Assembly: GCA_036657395.1 (NCBI GenBank)
Contig: JAVXGM010000001.1
Location: 248,001-312,000 of the forward strand
DNA: 64,000 bases
Source of the DNA: JAVXGM01 sp036657395
Lineage (GTDB): Bacteria; Bacillota; Clostridia; Peptostreptococcales; Anaerovoracaceae
Reading direction: 5' to 3'
Part shown: piece by piece, positions 32,305 through 40,896 of the stretch
Position numbering within the stretch: position 1 is the first letter of the stretch
Layout: each line of letters opens with the position of its first letter
The notes under the pieces: model-generated
What the model was told of the DNA's origin: nothing
The model's input: only the letters and a program-made list of their open reading frames with translations
Databases searched by the model: none
Program-made: the position numbers and the translations under genes

Positions 32305-32886
32305 ATGAATGAATTATCTTTGCACGTTATGGACATTATTCAAAATTCCATAGATGCAGATAGTACAATAATTCAGACAAAAATCCAAGTAGATGAAGCG
32401 GGTAAGAAAATAATCATGGTCATCAAAGATAATGGTTATGGCATGGATAAAGATACTTTGAGAAAAGTGGTGGATCCTTTTTACACTTCAAGAACAACAA
32501 GGGAAATCGGATTGGGAATATCGATGTTTAAAGGAGCGGCAGAGCTTAGTGGGGGAGATTTTGACATCGCCTCTCAAAAAGGGTTGGGAACCCAGGTTAC
32601 TGCCACATTTAACAACCATTCTATTGACAGACAGCCTATGGGCAATATCGGAAATGTATTTTTCCTACTTTTATTATCCCATAGCAAGATAGACATGAAA
32701 TTAGAGCTAGCATCTACTACAGGAAGCTTTATCTTTTGTAGTAAACCTTTTATCAAGGCAGTGGTGGCTAGTGGGGAGTCCAATATGGAGGCGGCCTTTA
32801 AATCTGAAACGTTGATTAATAATCAACTTCAGGTAATATTCCAGGGGATCCTACCAGAATTGGAGGCTGAAAATGAGACTAAATGA
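32305..32886 (+). CDS. Second GHKL ATP-binding protein
   Basis: 193 residues. An ATPase domain with N box DIIQNSIDA, G1 KDNGYGMD, and TREIGLGISMFKGAAEL, resembling the kinase domain of histidine kinases or MutL, then about 70 residues of unknown fold. It has no dimerisation/phospho-acceptor helix, so it is not a classical sensor kinase. It overlaps the hydrogenase-like gene by 14 bp. Two different GHKL proteins in one operon suggest a phosphorylation or nucleotide-state switch. Confidence 0.75.
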   Translation: MNELSLHVMDIIQNSIDADSTIIQTKIQVDEAGKKIIMVIKDNGYGMDKDTLRKVVDPFYTSRTTREIGLGISMFKGAAELSGGDFDIASQKGLGTQVTATFNNHSIDRQPMGNIGNVFFLLLLSHSKIDMKLELASTTGSFIFCSKPFIKAVVASGESNMEAAFKSETLINNQLQVIFQGILPELEAENETK

Positions 32887-34480
32887 GTTGAATCGCTTGA
32901 TTAATGGAACCCTTGTATATAAAACCGAGGAAGTTTTGGCAAGGGATTATTCTCATGCTATAGCATCAGACCTTATGAGCAATGTTATGCTTGAGGTGGT
33001 AGATGATAGCGTACTTATTACTAGTCTTGTAAACCCTCAAGTAATTCGTGCTTCGGAAATGATGAATATTACATGTATTGTTCTTACCTGTGGTAAAACG
33101 GTAACAGATCTAATGGTAGAACTTGCAAAGACTCGGCATATTGCACTGATTCAGACTAACCTGACCACATTTACTGCCTGTGGCAAACTACATAGTAGAG
33201 GTCTTACTGAGGGACCAGTGTCTAGGGCAGATGGACTGCATCAAGTAACATCCATTACTCTTGAATCAGATCATTGTAACGGGTGTACCCACTGTATGAA
33301 AAGTTGTCCAACAGAAGCAATTCGTGTTAAAGATAGGAGGGCATCTATTACGGCGGAAAGGTGTATAGATTGCGGGATGTGTGTTAAAGTTTGTCCTAGA
33401 TATGCGGCAAGGCCTATGGTAGACACCCTCGAATCTCTTAATGATTATGATTACAACATTGCAATTCCATCCTCTGCTTTTTTCGGACAATTTGAGGCAG
33501 TAAAATCTAGAAACCACCTTTTGACTGCATTGAAACAGATTGGGTTTGACGATATTTATGAAGAGGCTATTGGGGCAGAAATGATCAGCTACGCTACGAG
33601 AAAAATGATAAAAGAAGAGGGGAGGCCATATCCGGTAATTTCTTCTGGATGCCCATCTGTGATGAAATTGATTCAGATAAAGTTTCCCAACTTAATTGAG
33701 AATGTGTCCAAATACAGACCACCAATTGAAGTGGTAGCAAACCTTGCAAGAAGAGAGGCAGAAGAAAAGTATCCAGATAAAAACATTGGCATATTCTTCA
33801 TTGCACCTTGTACGGCTAAGATTTCTTTTATTAAAGAAAGCGATGAATTAATGGACACAGAAGTAGATAAGATGGTGGCCATTTCAGGAGTTTATAAACA
33901 GGTTTTATCGAATCTTAAAAACCTTCAAGATGATCAGGTGGAGGATCTTGAAAAAACGGGGGTGATGGGTCTTAGATGGACTAACCCAGGAGGTGAAAGC
34001 CTGGCTTTGCACACAGACAAATTTATTGCAGTGGATGGTATAGATCAGATTATAGATATATTTGAAAAAGTTGAAGATGAAAAGCTGACAGAAGTGGAAT
34101 TCATTGAGGCGGAGGCTTGTATTGGAGGCTGTACAGGAGGTTCACTCACTGTAGAAAATGTATATTCAGCAAGGACAAATATAAAAAAAATAATAGATGA
34201 AGCCAAGGAAAAATATGGGGAGAAATTCCTGAATACATGTGATAATGAAGAGAATCTGATGCTAAACAGAGGTCTGGTATATAGGCCAGTCTTGCAGCTT
34301 GATGCAGACTTGTCCATATCCCTTAAAAAGATGGAAGAGATGTCAAGGATTGTAAGGGATCTTCCAGGGATCGACTGTGGAGTGTGTGGAGCACCTACGT
34401 GTAAGGCATTTGCAGAGGATGTAGTCAGAGGGTTGAGCACAGAGGAAAGTTGTATTGTAAATAATATGGATAGGAGGTAA
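32873..34480 (+). CDS. [FeFe]-hydrogenase-like H-cluster protein, probable sensor
   Basis: 535 residues. Order: DRTGG-like domain (about 1-110); two ferredoxin clusters (C135, C138, C141, C145 and C164, C167, C170, C174); hydrogenase domain; C-terminal [4Fe-4S] site (C502, C505, C510, C527). The four cysteines that hold the H-cluster are kept: C260 in SSGCPS, C313 in APCTAK, C416 and C420 in EACIGGCTGG. The cysteine before C260, the proton relay of catalytic enzymes (TSCCP), is glycine 259. Loss of that residue is a feature of low-activity, sensory-type hydrogenases. With the kinase-like and DRTGG neighbours it may report hydrogen or redox state; that is inference. Confidence 0.85.
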   Translation: MRLNELNRLINGTLVYKTEEVLARDYSHAIASDLMSNVMLEVVDDSVLITSLVNPQVIRASEMMNITCIVLTCGKTVTDLMVELAKTRHIALIQTNLTTFTACGKLHSRGLTEGPVSRADGLHQVTSITLESDHCNGCTHCMKSCPTEAIRVKDRRASITAERCIDCGMCVKVCPRYAARPMVDTLESLNDYDYNIAIPSSAFFGQFEAVKSRNHLLTALKQIGFDDIYEEAIGAEMISYATRKMIKEEGRPYPVISSGCPSVMKLIQIKFPNLIENVSKYRPPIEVVANLARREAEEKYPDKNIGIFFIAPCTAKISFIKESDELMDTEVDKMVAISGVYKQVLSNLKNLQDDQVEDLEKTGVMGLRWTNPGGESLALHTDKFIAVDGIDQIIDIFEKVEDEKLTEVEFIEAEACIGGCTGGSLTVENVYSARTNIKKIIDEAKEKYGEKFLNTCDNEENLMLNRGLVYRPVLQLDADLSISLKKMEEMSRIVRDLPGIDCGVCGAPTCKAFAEDVVRGLSTEESCIVNNMDRR

Positions 34481-34484
34481 CAGG

Positions 34485-34832
34485 ATGAAGACATTAGAAG
34501 AACTTGAAAAAATCAGCGCTGCTGAAGAAGAGGCCGAACATAAAAAGGGAATGAAAAGAATATCAGTAGGTATGGCTACCTGCGGGATTGCAGCAGGAGC
34601 AAGACCTGTGATGAATGCTCTTGCCAATGAAATACGCACCAGAGGGACAAAAAATGTGGAATTATCCATGATGGGATGTATTGGAATGTGTAAGCTTGAA
34701 CCTATTATGGAAGTTTGTGATGAAGATGGAACTAAAACCATATACATTCAATTAACCCCAGAAAAAGCAGTGGAAATTTACAAAAAACACATTGTGGATG
34801 GATGCATTTGCACAGAATTTACCGCTAAATAA
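34485..34832 (+). CDS. Thioredoxin-like [2Fe-2S] ferredoxin
   Basis: 115 residues, with ATCGIAAGARPV and MGCIGMCKLEP, the four-Cys arrangement of NuoE/HydC-type [2Fe-2S] domains. A charged N-terminal helix precedes it. It likely passes electrons to or from the H-cluster protein, four bases upstream. Last gene before the terminator. Confidence 0.83.
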   Translation: MKTLEELEKISAAEEEAEHKKGMKRISVGMATCGIAAGARPVMNALANEIRTRGTKNVELSMMGCIGMCKLEPIMEVCDEDGTKTIYIQLTPEKAVEIYKKHIVDGCICTEFTAK

Positions 34833-34879
34833 TGAGGAAACAACTGGAAAAAAGTCGCTTTAAAAAAACATAAAAAAAC

Positions 34880-34913
34880 AAGAACAGCACGAAAAAAAGT
34901 GCTGTTCTTTCTT
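34880..34913 (+). terminator. Intrinsic terminator of the V-ATPase/hydrogenase-like operon
   Basis: AAGAACAGCAC and GTGCTGTTCTT, 11-bp perfect arms (34880-34890, 34899-34909) around GAAAAAAA, followed by TCTTAT. Confidence 0.88.
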
Positions 34914-34977
34914 ATATATAAGCACAGATTGGGGTGAATAAATATACCAAACTAATATGGAAAAACCCAATGATATG

Positions 34978-34986
34978 TGATATTAT
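34978..34986 (+). promoter_or_regulatory. Extended -10 promoter of the rnf operon
   Basis: TGATATTAT, an extended -10, about 42 bases before the rnfC start. No clear -35. A GGGTGAATAAA at 34932-34942 repeats the core of the BCCT upstream repeats. Confidence 0.45.
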
Positions 34987-35027
34987 GAACCAGTATGTAA
35001 ACAAACTTTGGAAAGGGAGGATTCAAA

Positions 35028-36341
35028 ATGAGTCAATCAAAAAAGCACTTGAATAGTATTCCAGTAAGTCATGAAAAGCACACAGCGGCTAGTCAGACAG
35101 AGATAATGCCTATTCCAGATGCTGTATGTATTTCCATGTCTCAACATATCGGAGCCCACTGTAAACCTTTAGTTAAAAAAGGAGATTACGTAAAGGTAGG
35201 TCAACCAATAGGGGATACAGATGCTTTTGTAAGTGCACCTATTCATGCTAGTGTTTCAGGCGTTGTTAAGGCCATTGACACTATCCGTTCTGTAGCAGGA
35301 GGAGACGATCAGGGAATTATAATAGAGCCAGATAAAAAACAAGAGATCTGGGAAGAGATTAAAGTTCCCACAATAAATACCAGAGAAGAATTTGTAAAGG
35401 CTGTTAGAGATAGTGGATTAGTTGGTCTAGGAGGAGCGGCATTTCCTACCCATATTAAATACGCACCAAAGAACTTAGACCAGGTGGATACACTAATAGT
35501 TAACGGGGCAGAATGTGAACCATTTATTACATCAGATCATCGCTTGATGTTAGAAGATACTCAGGATATTATTGACGGAATGGTCGCAATAATGAAGTAT
35601 CTAGAATTAAAAAAAGGATACATAGGCATTGAAGAAAATAAACAAAATGCTATTGATAAATTAAATCAAATGTTAAAGGAACAAAATCACCAAGAGATTG
35701 AGATTGTAGTATTACAAAATCGTTATCCTCAAGGAGCGGAGAGAGTAATGATTTATGAAATCACTGGCAAGACCATGGATGCAGGAGTGCTTCCCGCTCA
35801 GTTAGGCGTGATTTTATCAAATATTACATCCGTTGCATTCTTAGGAAAATACCTTAAAACGGGGATTCCACTGATTTCAAAGAGAATCACTGTAGACGGG
35901 TCAGCAGTAACAACACCTAAGAATATTATTGCACCTATTGGGACGATGATTTCGGATATTATAGTATTTTGTGGAGGCTATAAAGAGCCGCCAAAAAAGA
36001 TTTTAATGGGTGGTCCAATGATGGGAAGAGCGGTATTTTCAGATCAGACTCCTCTTATTAAAAACAACAATGCTATTTTGGCATTTTCTGCAGCTCAGGC
36101 TTTGGTTCAGGAGGAAACAGGGTGCATCAATTGTGGAATGTGTTTTAGAGCATGCCCATTTAATTTGCTACCTACAGCCCTATCTGCAGCCTACGAAGCC
36201 AAAGATGCTGAGAAGCTAGAAGCACTTAAGGTAAATCAATGTATGGAATGTGGAAGCTGTGCTTACGTATGTCCTGCTAAGAGACCTCTTGGGTTTAACA
36301 ATAAACTTGGGAAGGCATTTTTAAAGGAGGCGAGTAAATAA
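35028..36341 (+). CDS. rnfC: Rnf complex subunit RnfC (NADH site)
   Basis: 437 residues. An N-terminal barrel-sandwich hybrid domain is followed by the Nqo1-like FMN/NADH fold (GLGGAAFPTHIKY, NGAECEPFIT) and two [4Fe-4S] sites (CINCGMCFRACP, CMECGSCAYVCP). RnfC exchanges electrons with NAD+/NADH on the cytoplasmic face. First gene of rnfCDGEAB; GGGAGG precedes ATG, and the stop overlaps rnfD as TAATG. Confidence 0.95.
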   Translation: MSQSKKHLNSIPVSHEKHTAASQTEIMPIPDAVCISMSQHIGAHCKPLVKKGDYVKVGQPIGDTDAFVSAPIHASVSGVVKAIDTIRSVAGGDDQGIIIEPDKKQEIWEEIKVPTINTREEFVKAVRDSGLVGLGGAAFPTHIKYAPKNLDQVDTLIVNGAECEPFITSDHRLMLEDTQDIIDGMVAIMKYLELKKGYIGIEENKQNAIDKLNQMLKEQNHQEIEIVVLQNRYPQGAERVMIYEITGKTMDAGVLPAQLGVILSNITSVAFLGKYLKTGIPLISKRITVDGSAVTTPKNIIAPIGTMISDIIVFCGGYKEPPKKILMGGPMMGRAVFSDQTPLIKNNNAILAFSAAQALVQEETGCINCGMCFRACPFNLLPTALSAAYEAKDAEKLEALKVNQCMECGSCAYVCPAKRPLGFNNKLGKAFLKEASK

Positions 36342-37300
36342 TGGAAAAACAATATTATGATAATTTAACTGTTTCAGCAGCGCCTCACTTGGTGTCTAAA
36401 ATAAGTACGCAAAAGATTATGAGTCTTGTACTCATTGCTCTTGTTCCAGCCTTTGGTGTAGGAATCTACAACTTCGGATACAGAGTTATTACTTTGACCT
36501 TAGTATGTATTATTGCTTCTGTGGCATTTGAATGGTTGTTTAACAAAGCACTTAAAAGATCTCAAACGGTAAGTGACTGTAGTGCAGTACTTACGGGCGT
36601 ATTGCTTGCATTCAACCTTCCGTCTAATTTTCCATATTGGATGGCAGTAATTGGTTGTTTTGTAGCAATAATTATTGTAAAACAATTATTTGGTGGAATA
36701 GGACAAAACATAGTAAATCCGGCAGTAACTGCCAGAATTGTTTTATTTATTTCTTTTTCAACTGAGATGAGCACTTGGCCACTGGCTAGAGGCGCAGCAG
36801 CTGGAACAGATGCAGTGACAGGTCCTACACCTCTAGGCATCGCCGCACTTGGCGGAGGAGAATTACCGTCAAACATGAGCATGTTTGTAGGAACCATAGG
36901 CGGTTGTATTGGTGAAGTAAGTGCATTAGCATTATTAGTAGGAGGGATTTTTCTAATTTGGACGAGAGTAATTTCTCCAATCATCCCAATTTGTTTTCTT
37001 GGAACTATGGTTATTATTTCCTTAGCAGCAGGTGTTGATCCAATCTTCCACCTTTGTGCTGGCGGTGCTATGCTGGGAGCATTCTTCTGTGCGACAGACT
37101 ATGTAACATCACCATTACTACCAAAGGGTAAAATTATCTTTGGCATTGGCTGTGGAATATTTACCATGATCATTAGATTGTGGGGATCGTATCCAGAAGG
37201 GGTTTCATTTGCAATATTGCTGATGAACATTTTGACTCCACACATTGATAACTTCTGTACAAAACATTTGTATAAAGGAGGTAGTGACAATGAAAAATAA
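36341..37300 (+). CDS. rnfD: Rnf complex subunit RnfD
   Basis: 319 residues, about nine or ten membrane helices. The segment TGPTPLG holds the Thr that normally carries covalent FMN; the usual motif is TGATPL, here Ala is Pro. RnfD passes electrons within the membrane and shares an NqrB fold. Overlaps rnfG by 11 bp. Confidence 0.94.
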   Translation: MEKQYYDNLTVSAAPHLVSKISTQKIMSLVLIALVPAFGVGIYNFGYRVITLTLVCIIASVAFEWLFNKALKRSQTVSDCSAVLTGVLLAFNLPSNFPYWMAVIGCFVAIIIVKQLFGGIGQNIVNPAVTARIVLFISFSTEMSTWPLARGAAAGTDAVTGPTPLGIAALGGGELPSNMSMFVGTIGGCIGEVSALALLVGGIFLIWTRVISPIIPICFLGTMVIISLAAGVDPIFHLCAGGAMLGAFFCATDYVTSPLLPKGKIIFGIGCGIFTMIIRLWGSYPEGVSFAILLMNILTPHIDNFCTKHLYKGGSDNEK

Positions 37301-37844
37301 TACATTTAAAAACAACATTGCACCAGCCTTAGTATTAGTGTTAATTTGTCTTGTGATTACTGCGGCTTTGGCAGCTACCTACAACGTAGCGTCACCTATT
37401 ATAGAGGCCAATACAAAAAAGGCAGCGGATGAAGCTCGAGGAGAGGTTCTACCTAAAGGTGACAGCTTTAAACAGTACGATGGTAAACTGGCAGCTGGGG
37501 TTACAGAATGCTACATGGCCGACAATAAAGAAGGAATGGTAGTGACATCCACAGCAAAGAGTTACGGTGGTACTATGACGGTAATGGTAGGTATTGATAA
37601 AACTGGCAAAATGACTGGCGTTAAGGTTACAGGACATGCGGATACACCAGGACTTGGTACGAAAGCTATGACTCCAGAATATCTAGCCCAATATAAGGGG
37701 CTTGATAAGACGGAAGACAAGGCAAGCATTAAGGACGACAAATCTTTAGATGCAATTGTTGGCGCAACGATTTCATCTAACGGTGTATACCAAAATATTA
37801 AAGAAGCGCTCCAGCAGTATAAAGAATGCGGAGGTGTAAAATAA
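37290..37844 (+). CDS. rnfG: Rnf complex subunit RnfG (covalent FMN)
   Basis: 184 residues: one N-terminal membrane helix, then the FMN-binding domain. DAIVGATISS contains the GAT threonine to which ApbE attaches FMN by a phosphoester. ATG at 37290 has AAAGGAGG upstream; an earlier in-frame ATG lies in rnfD and has no site. ApbE is encoded nearby at 40897. Confidence 0.95.
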   Translation: MKNNTFKNNIAPALVLVLICLVITAALAATYNVASPIIEANTKKAADEARGEVLPKGDSFKQYDGKLAAGVTECYMADNKEGMVVTSTAKSYGGTMTVMVGIDKTGKMTGVKVTGHADTPGLGTKAMTPEYLAQYKGLDKTEDKASIKDDKSLDAIVGATISSNGVYQNIKEALQQYKECGGVK

Positions 37845-38521
37845 TGAACAGTAAATTAGGGATTTTAACAAAGGGCATTATTAAAGAAAACCCAGTATTG
37901 GTTTTACTACTTGGTACTTGCCCAACTTTGGCAGTAACAACTAGTGCTATTAATGGTCTTGGAATGGGCGTAGCAACCTTAGCGGTGCTTGTGTGTTCTA
38001 ACATTGTAATTGCAATACTAAAGAGAATTATTCCTAGCAAAGTCAGAATTCCATGCTACATTGTAGTAATCGCTGGCTTTGTATCAGTGGTGCAGATGAT
38101 GCTTAAAGCGTACCTTCCGGCTCTAGATGCCGCTTTAGGACTGTTTATACCACTAATCGTAGTAAACTGTATTATTCTAGGCAGAGCAGAAATGTTTGCA
38201 AGCAAAAATTCCATTGTGGATTCAGCTTTAGACGGAATAGGTATGGGTATAGGTTTTACTCTTGCATTGTTTGCCATGGGTTTCATCAGAGAACTTTTTG
38301 GTGCAGGAGCAGTATTTGGTCACGTTTTATTTGAAGGAATACCTCCAATGGGCATCTTAACTTTGGCTCCAGGTGGATTCTTTGTATATGCCATTTTAGT
38401 TGCAGCAGTTAACTGGATATCCAAGGGTAGAGCGATCAAGAAGAAAGAATTCGGATGTACAGGTTGCCCTATGGCTGAAGATTGTGGCGGAACCTGCGAA
38501 GAAAAGGAGGCTAATGCATAA
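37844..38521 (+). CDS. rnfE: Rnf complex subunit RnfE
   Basis: 225 residues, six membrane helices with the GTCPTLAVTTSA segment carrying a Cys at the membrane 2Fe-2S site shared with RnfA. A Cys-rich tail (GCTGCPMAEDCGGTC type pattern near the end) is found in clostridial RnfE. ATG 37844 overlaps the rnfG stop. Confidence 0.95.
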   Translation: MNSKLGILTKGIIKENPVLVLLLGTCPTLAVTTSAINGLGMGVATLAVLVCSNIVIAILKRIIPSKVRIPCYIVVIAGFVSVVQMMLKAYLPALDAALGLFIPLIVVNCIILGRAEMFASKNSIVDSALDGIGMGIGFTLALFAMGFIRELFGAGAVFGHVLFEGIPPMGILTLAPGGFFVYAILVAAVNWISKGRAIKKKEFGCTGCPMAEDCGGTCEEKEANA

Positions 38522-39114
38522 TGAAAGAGATTATAATAATAATGATGAGTGTTATACTCGTTGATAACTATGTACTATCAAAATTTTTAGGAATTTGTCC
38601 TTTCTTAGGAGTTTCTAAGAAGTTAGAGTCTGCCAATGGAATGGGAATTGCTGTAACATTTGTTATGGTTCTTGCTACAGCAGCTACTTGGCCGATTCAA
38701 CATTATCTATTAAATCCATATAACATTGGATACTTACAGACAGTTGTGTTCATTTTAGTTATTGCCTCATTAGTACAGCTGGTGGAAATGATCCTGAAAA
38801 AGTATATGCCACCTCTATACAAATCATTGGGAGTATTCCTTCCTCTGATTACAACAAACTGTGCGGTACTTGGTGTAACTATTAGTAATATTGATGAAGC
38901 ATACACTTATATCCAAGCACTATTCAACGCTCTTGGCGCTGGTATTGGATTCCTTTTGGCCATGGTATTGTTTGCAGGCCTAAGACAAAAATTAGAAAGT
39001 TGCAGATTAGTCCCTGTAGCATTTGAAGGAGTTCCAATTACACTTGTGACTGCATCTATCCTATCACTATCCTTTATGGGATTTAGTGGTGTTGTAGATG
39101 GAATATTTATGTAA
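38521..39114 (+). CDS. rnfA: Rnf complex subunit RnfA
   Basis: 197 residues, six helices, inverted-topology partner of RnfE. LGICPFLGVS has the cluster Cys near helix 1 and TTNCAVLGV the second. A and E form the ion-translocating core. ATG overlaps the last base of the rnfE stop. Confidence 0.95.
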   Translation: MKEIIIIMMSVILVDNYVLSKFLGICPFLGVSKKLESANGMGIAVTFVMVLATAATWPIQHYLLNPYNIGYLQTVVFILVIASLVQLVEMILKKYMPPLYKSLGVFLPLITTNCAVLGVTISNIDEAYTYIQALFNALGAGIGFLLAMVLFAGLRQKLESCRLVPVAFEGVPITLVTASILSLSFMGFSGVVDGIFM

Positions 39115-39128
39115 GGAGGTAGGTGAAT

Positions 39129-39983
39129 ATGAGTATGTTAATTCCTATTGCCGTTGTAGTCGTTATCGGCTTGGTGGCAGGCATCATTCTTACAATCGCA
39201 TCAAAATTAATGTTTGTACCTGTTGATGAAGTAATAGCTTCAATTAGAGAAGCATTGCCCGGCGCCAATTGCGGAGCCTGTGGCTATGCAGGATGTGATG
39301 ATTATGCAGCCGCACTAGGAGAAGATCCAGATAAAAACTTAAGCACTGCCCTTTGTCCTGTCGGTGGACCGGATTTAGCGGTTGATCTAGCAGGAATATT
39401 AGGTGTAGAAGTGGATGATGCAGAACCAAAAACTGCCATGGTTATGTGTAACGGCACATCAGGCGTAGCGAAGCAGATAATGGAATACAGCCGTATAGGC
39501 ACATGTAAAGCAGCGACTCAGTTTTATGGGGGACAATGGGCCTGTGCCTATGGTTGCCTAGGGCTTGGAGACTGTGCCATAGCTTGCCCTTATGACGCAA
39601 TCAAGGTATCCGATGGACTTGCACGAGTTGATCGTGACAAGTGTATAGGCTGTGGGCTTTGTGCGAAGGTTTGTCCAAAGCATATTATTTCCATACAGAA
39701 CAAAAAGAATTTAGTTTACGTTGCTTGCACATCAAACACACCGGGAGCTGCCACTAGAAAAAGATGTACAGTGGGTTGTATTGGTTGTATGAAGTGTCAG
39801 AAGGTATGTAAATTCGATGCTATCTTTGTAGAGAACAATTTGGCTAGAGTAGATTTTAATAAATGTGTTAATTGTGGGCTTTGCGAAAAAGAATGTCCAA
39901 CTAAGGCGATTATAAATCTAAGACCCAAGAAGATTATAAAATCAAAAACAGCAGTGGAAGCTAAAGAGACAGTCGAAGCCTAA
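39129..39983 (+). CDS. rnfB: Rnf complex subunit RnfB (ferredoxin site)
   Basis: 284 residues: an N-terminal membrane helix, a [4Fe-4S] domain (ANCGACGYAGCDDYA, LCPVGG), and several ferredoxin clusters ending in CVNCGLCEKECP. RnfB takes electrons from reduced ferredoxin. ATG 39129 is nine bases after AAGGAGG; GTG 39123 is too close. Its stop overlaps the stop of the convergent Gx gene by four bases. Confidence 0.95.
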   Translation: MSMLIPIAVVVVIGLVAGIILTIASKLMFVPVDEVIASIREALPGANCGACGYAGCDDYAAALGEDPDKNLSTALCPVGGPDLAVDLAGILGVEVDDAEPKTAMVMCNGTSGVAKQIMEYSRIGTCKAATQFYGGQWACAYGCLGLGDCAIACPYDAIKVSDGLARVDRDKCIGCGLCAKVCPKHIISIQNKKNLVYVACTSNTPGAATRKRCTVGCIGCMKCQKVCKFDAIFVENNLARVDFNKCVNCGLCEKECPTKAIINLRPKKIIKSKTAVEAKETVEA

Positions 39984-40507
39984 AGGTTAATACGAAGAAG
40001 CCTTGATGGAAGTTTTTTCAGGATGAAATAGGCAATAATGCCAATGAAAATCCCAGTAAGTATGCCAGAAAAAACAAGAACAGGAAAATAGAAAAAAACT
40101 TTAAAATTGGAAACAAGAAGGGCAGCTACTAGTAGTTGCCCTAAATTGTGGGCAACACCACCAGCCATACTAACCCCGATAATACTAAATAGACCTGTTT
40201 TCTTAAGAAGATACATAACAGCAAAGCTTAATAAGCCTCCAGAAAGGGAATATAGTGCGCCAAATATCCCGTTAAATAAAAGACCAGCTACTAGTATTCT
40301 CAGTACATTGATTGAAAAAGCATAGCGACCTCCAAGTAGATAGAGGGCAACGATGATAACCAAATTTGCAATACCCAGCTTTACACCAGGGATACCTAGG
40401 GCAAAGGGAATAATCGCTTCGATATATGAAAAAATCAATGCTAGGGTGGCAAGTAATGCAGAGAGGGTCAGCGCATATGTAGTTTTACTATGGTTTTGTT
40501 TTGTCAT
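39980..40507 (-). CDS. Gx transporter family membrane protein (Hpre_diP_synt_I)
   Basis: 175 residues, about five or six membrane helices, with IPGVKLGIANLVII typical of this family. It was once named after heptaprenyl diphosphate synthase component I, but is more like an ECF-type S component or small transporter. It often sits with a NusG-II protein, ApbE and Rnf genes, as here, and may supply a cofactor precursor; that is inference. Confidence 0.78.
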   Translation of the reverse strand: MTKQNHSKTTYALTLSALLATLALIFSYIEAIIPFALGIPGVKLGIANLVIIVALYLLGGRYAFSINVLRILVAGLLFNGIFGALYSLSGGLLSFAVMYLLKKTGLFSIIGVSMAGGVAHNLGQLLVAALLVSNFKVFFYFPVLVFSGILTGIFIGIIAYFILKKLPSRLLRINL

Positions 40508-40511
40508 TAAT

Positions 40512-40874
40512 CTACTGAGATACAGAATCGTACTCTTTTTCTCCTCCCTGAATTTGGATTACCAGCTTATGAGGAAGGCAAATAATGCTTTCCGGAGCTT
40601 TGGAAATCTTTCCTTGCTTGATACAGTCATGATTTTTACAATTGGAATAAGTCATTGAAACTTCACCATCTTTTATGTTAATCTTATTTATGGAATTTCC
40701 TTCTTTTACAGTGAAGCTTTTGTTTTCTGCTAGACTGTAAATGGCGTAATCCTTACCATTCAGCTGTATAGACACATCTTGACCAGGCCCCTTATCAGCG
40801 GCCAAAACAAAAGAAGTGGCTAGACCAAACAAAATGAGAATTACTCCAAGAATAATATCCGCCTTTTTTATCAT
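40512..40874 (-). CDS. NusG domain II-containing exported/membrane protein
   Basis: 120 residues: an N-terminal membrane helix (IILGVILILFGLATSFVL), then a small beta domain with NCKNHDCIKQGKI and ICLPHKLVI, the NusG-II family. Function is unknown; it is a frequent neighbour of Gx transporters and ApbE in clostridia. Four bases upstream of the Gx gene, 22 bp from the divergent apbE. Confidence 0.75.
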   Translation of the reverse strand: MIKKADIILGVILILFGLATSFVLAADKGPGQDVSIQLNGKDYAIYSLAENKSFTVKEGNSINKINIKDGEVSMTYSNCKNHDCIKQGKISKAPESIICLPHKLVIQIQGGEKEYDSVSQ

Positions 40875-40896
40875 AATAACTCCTTAGAGGTGACTA

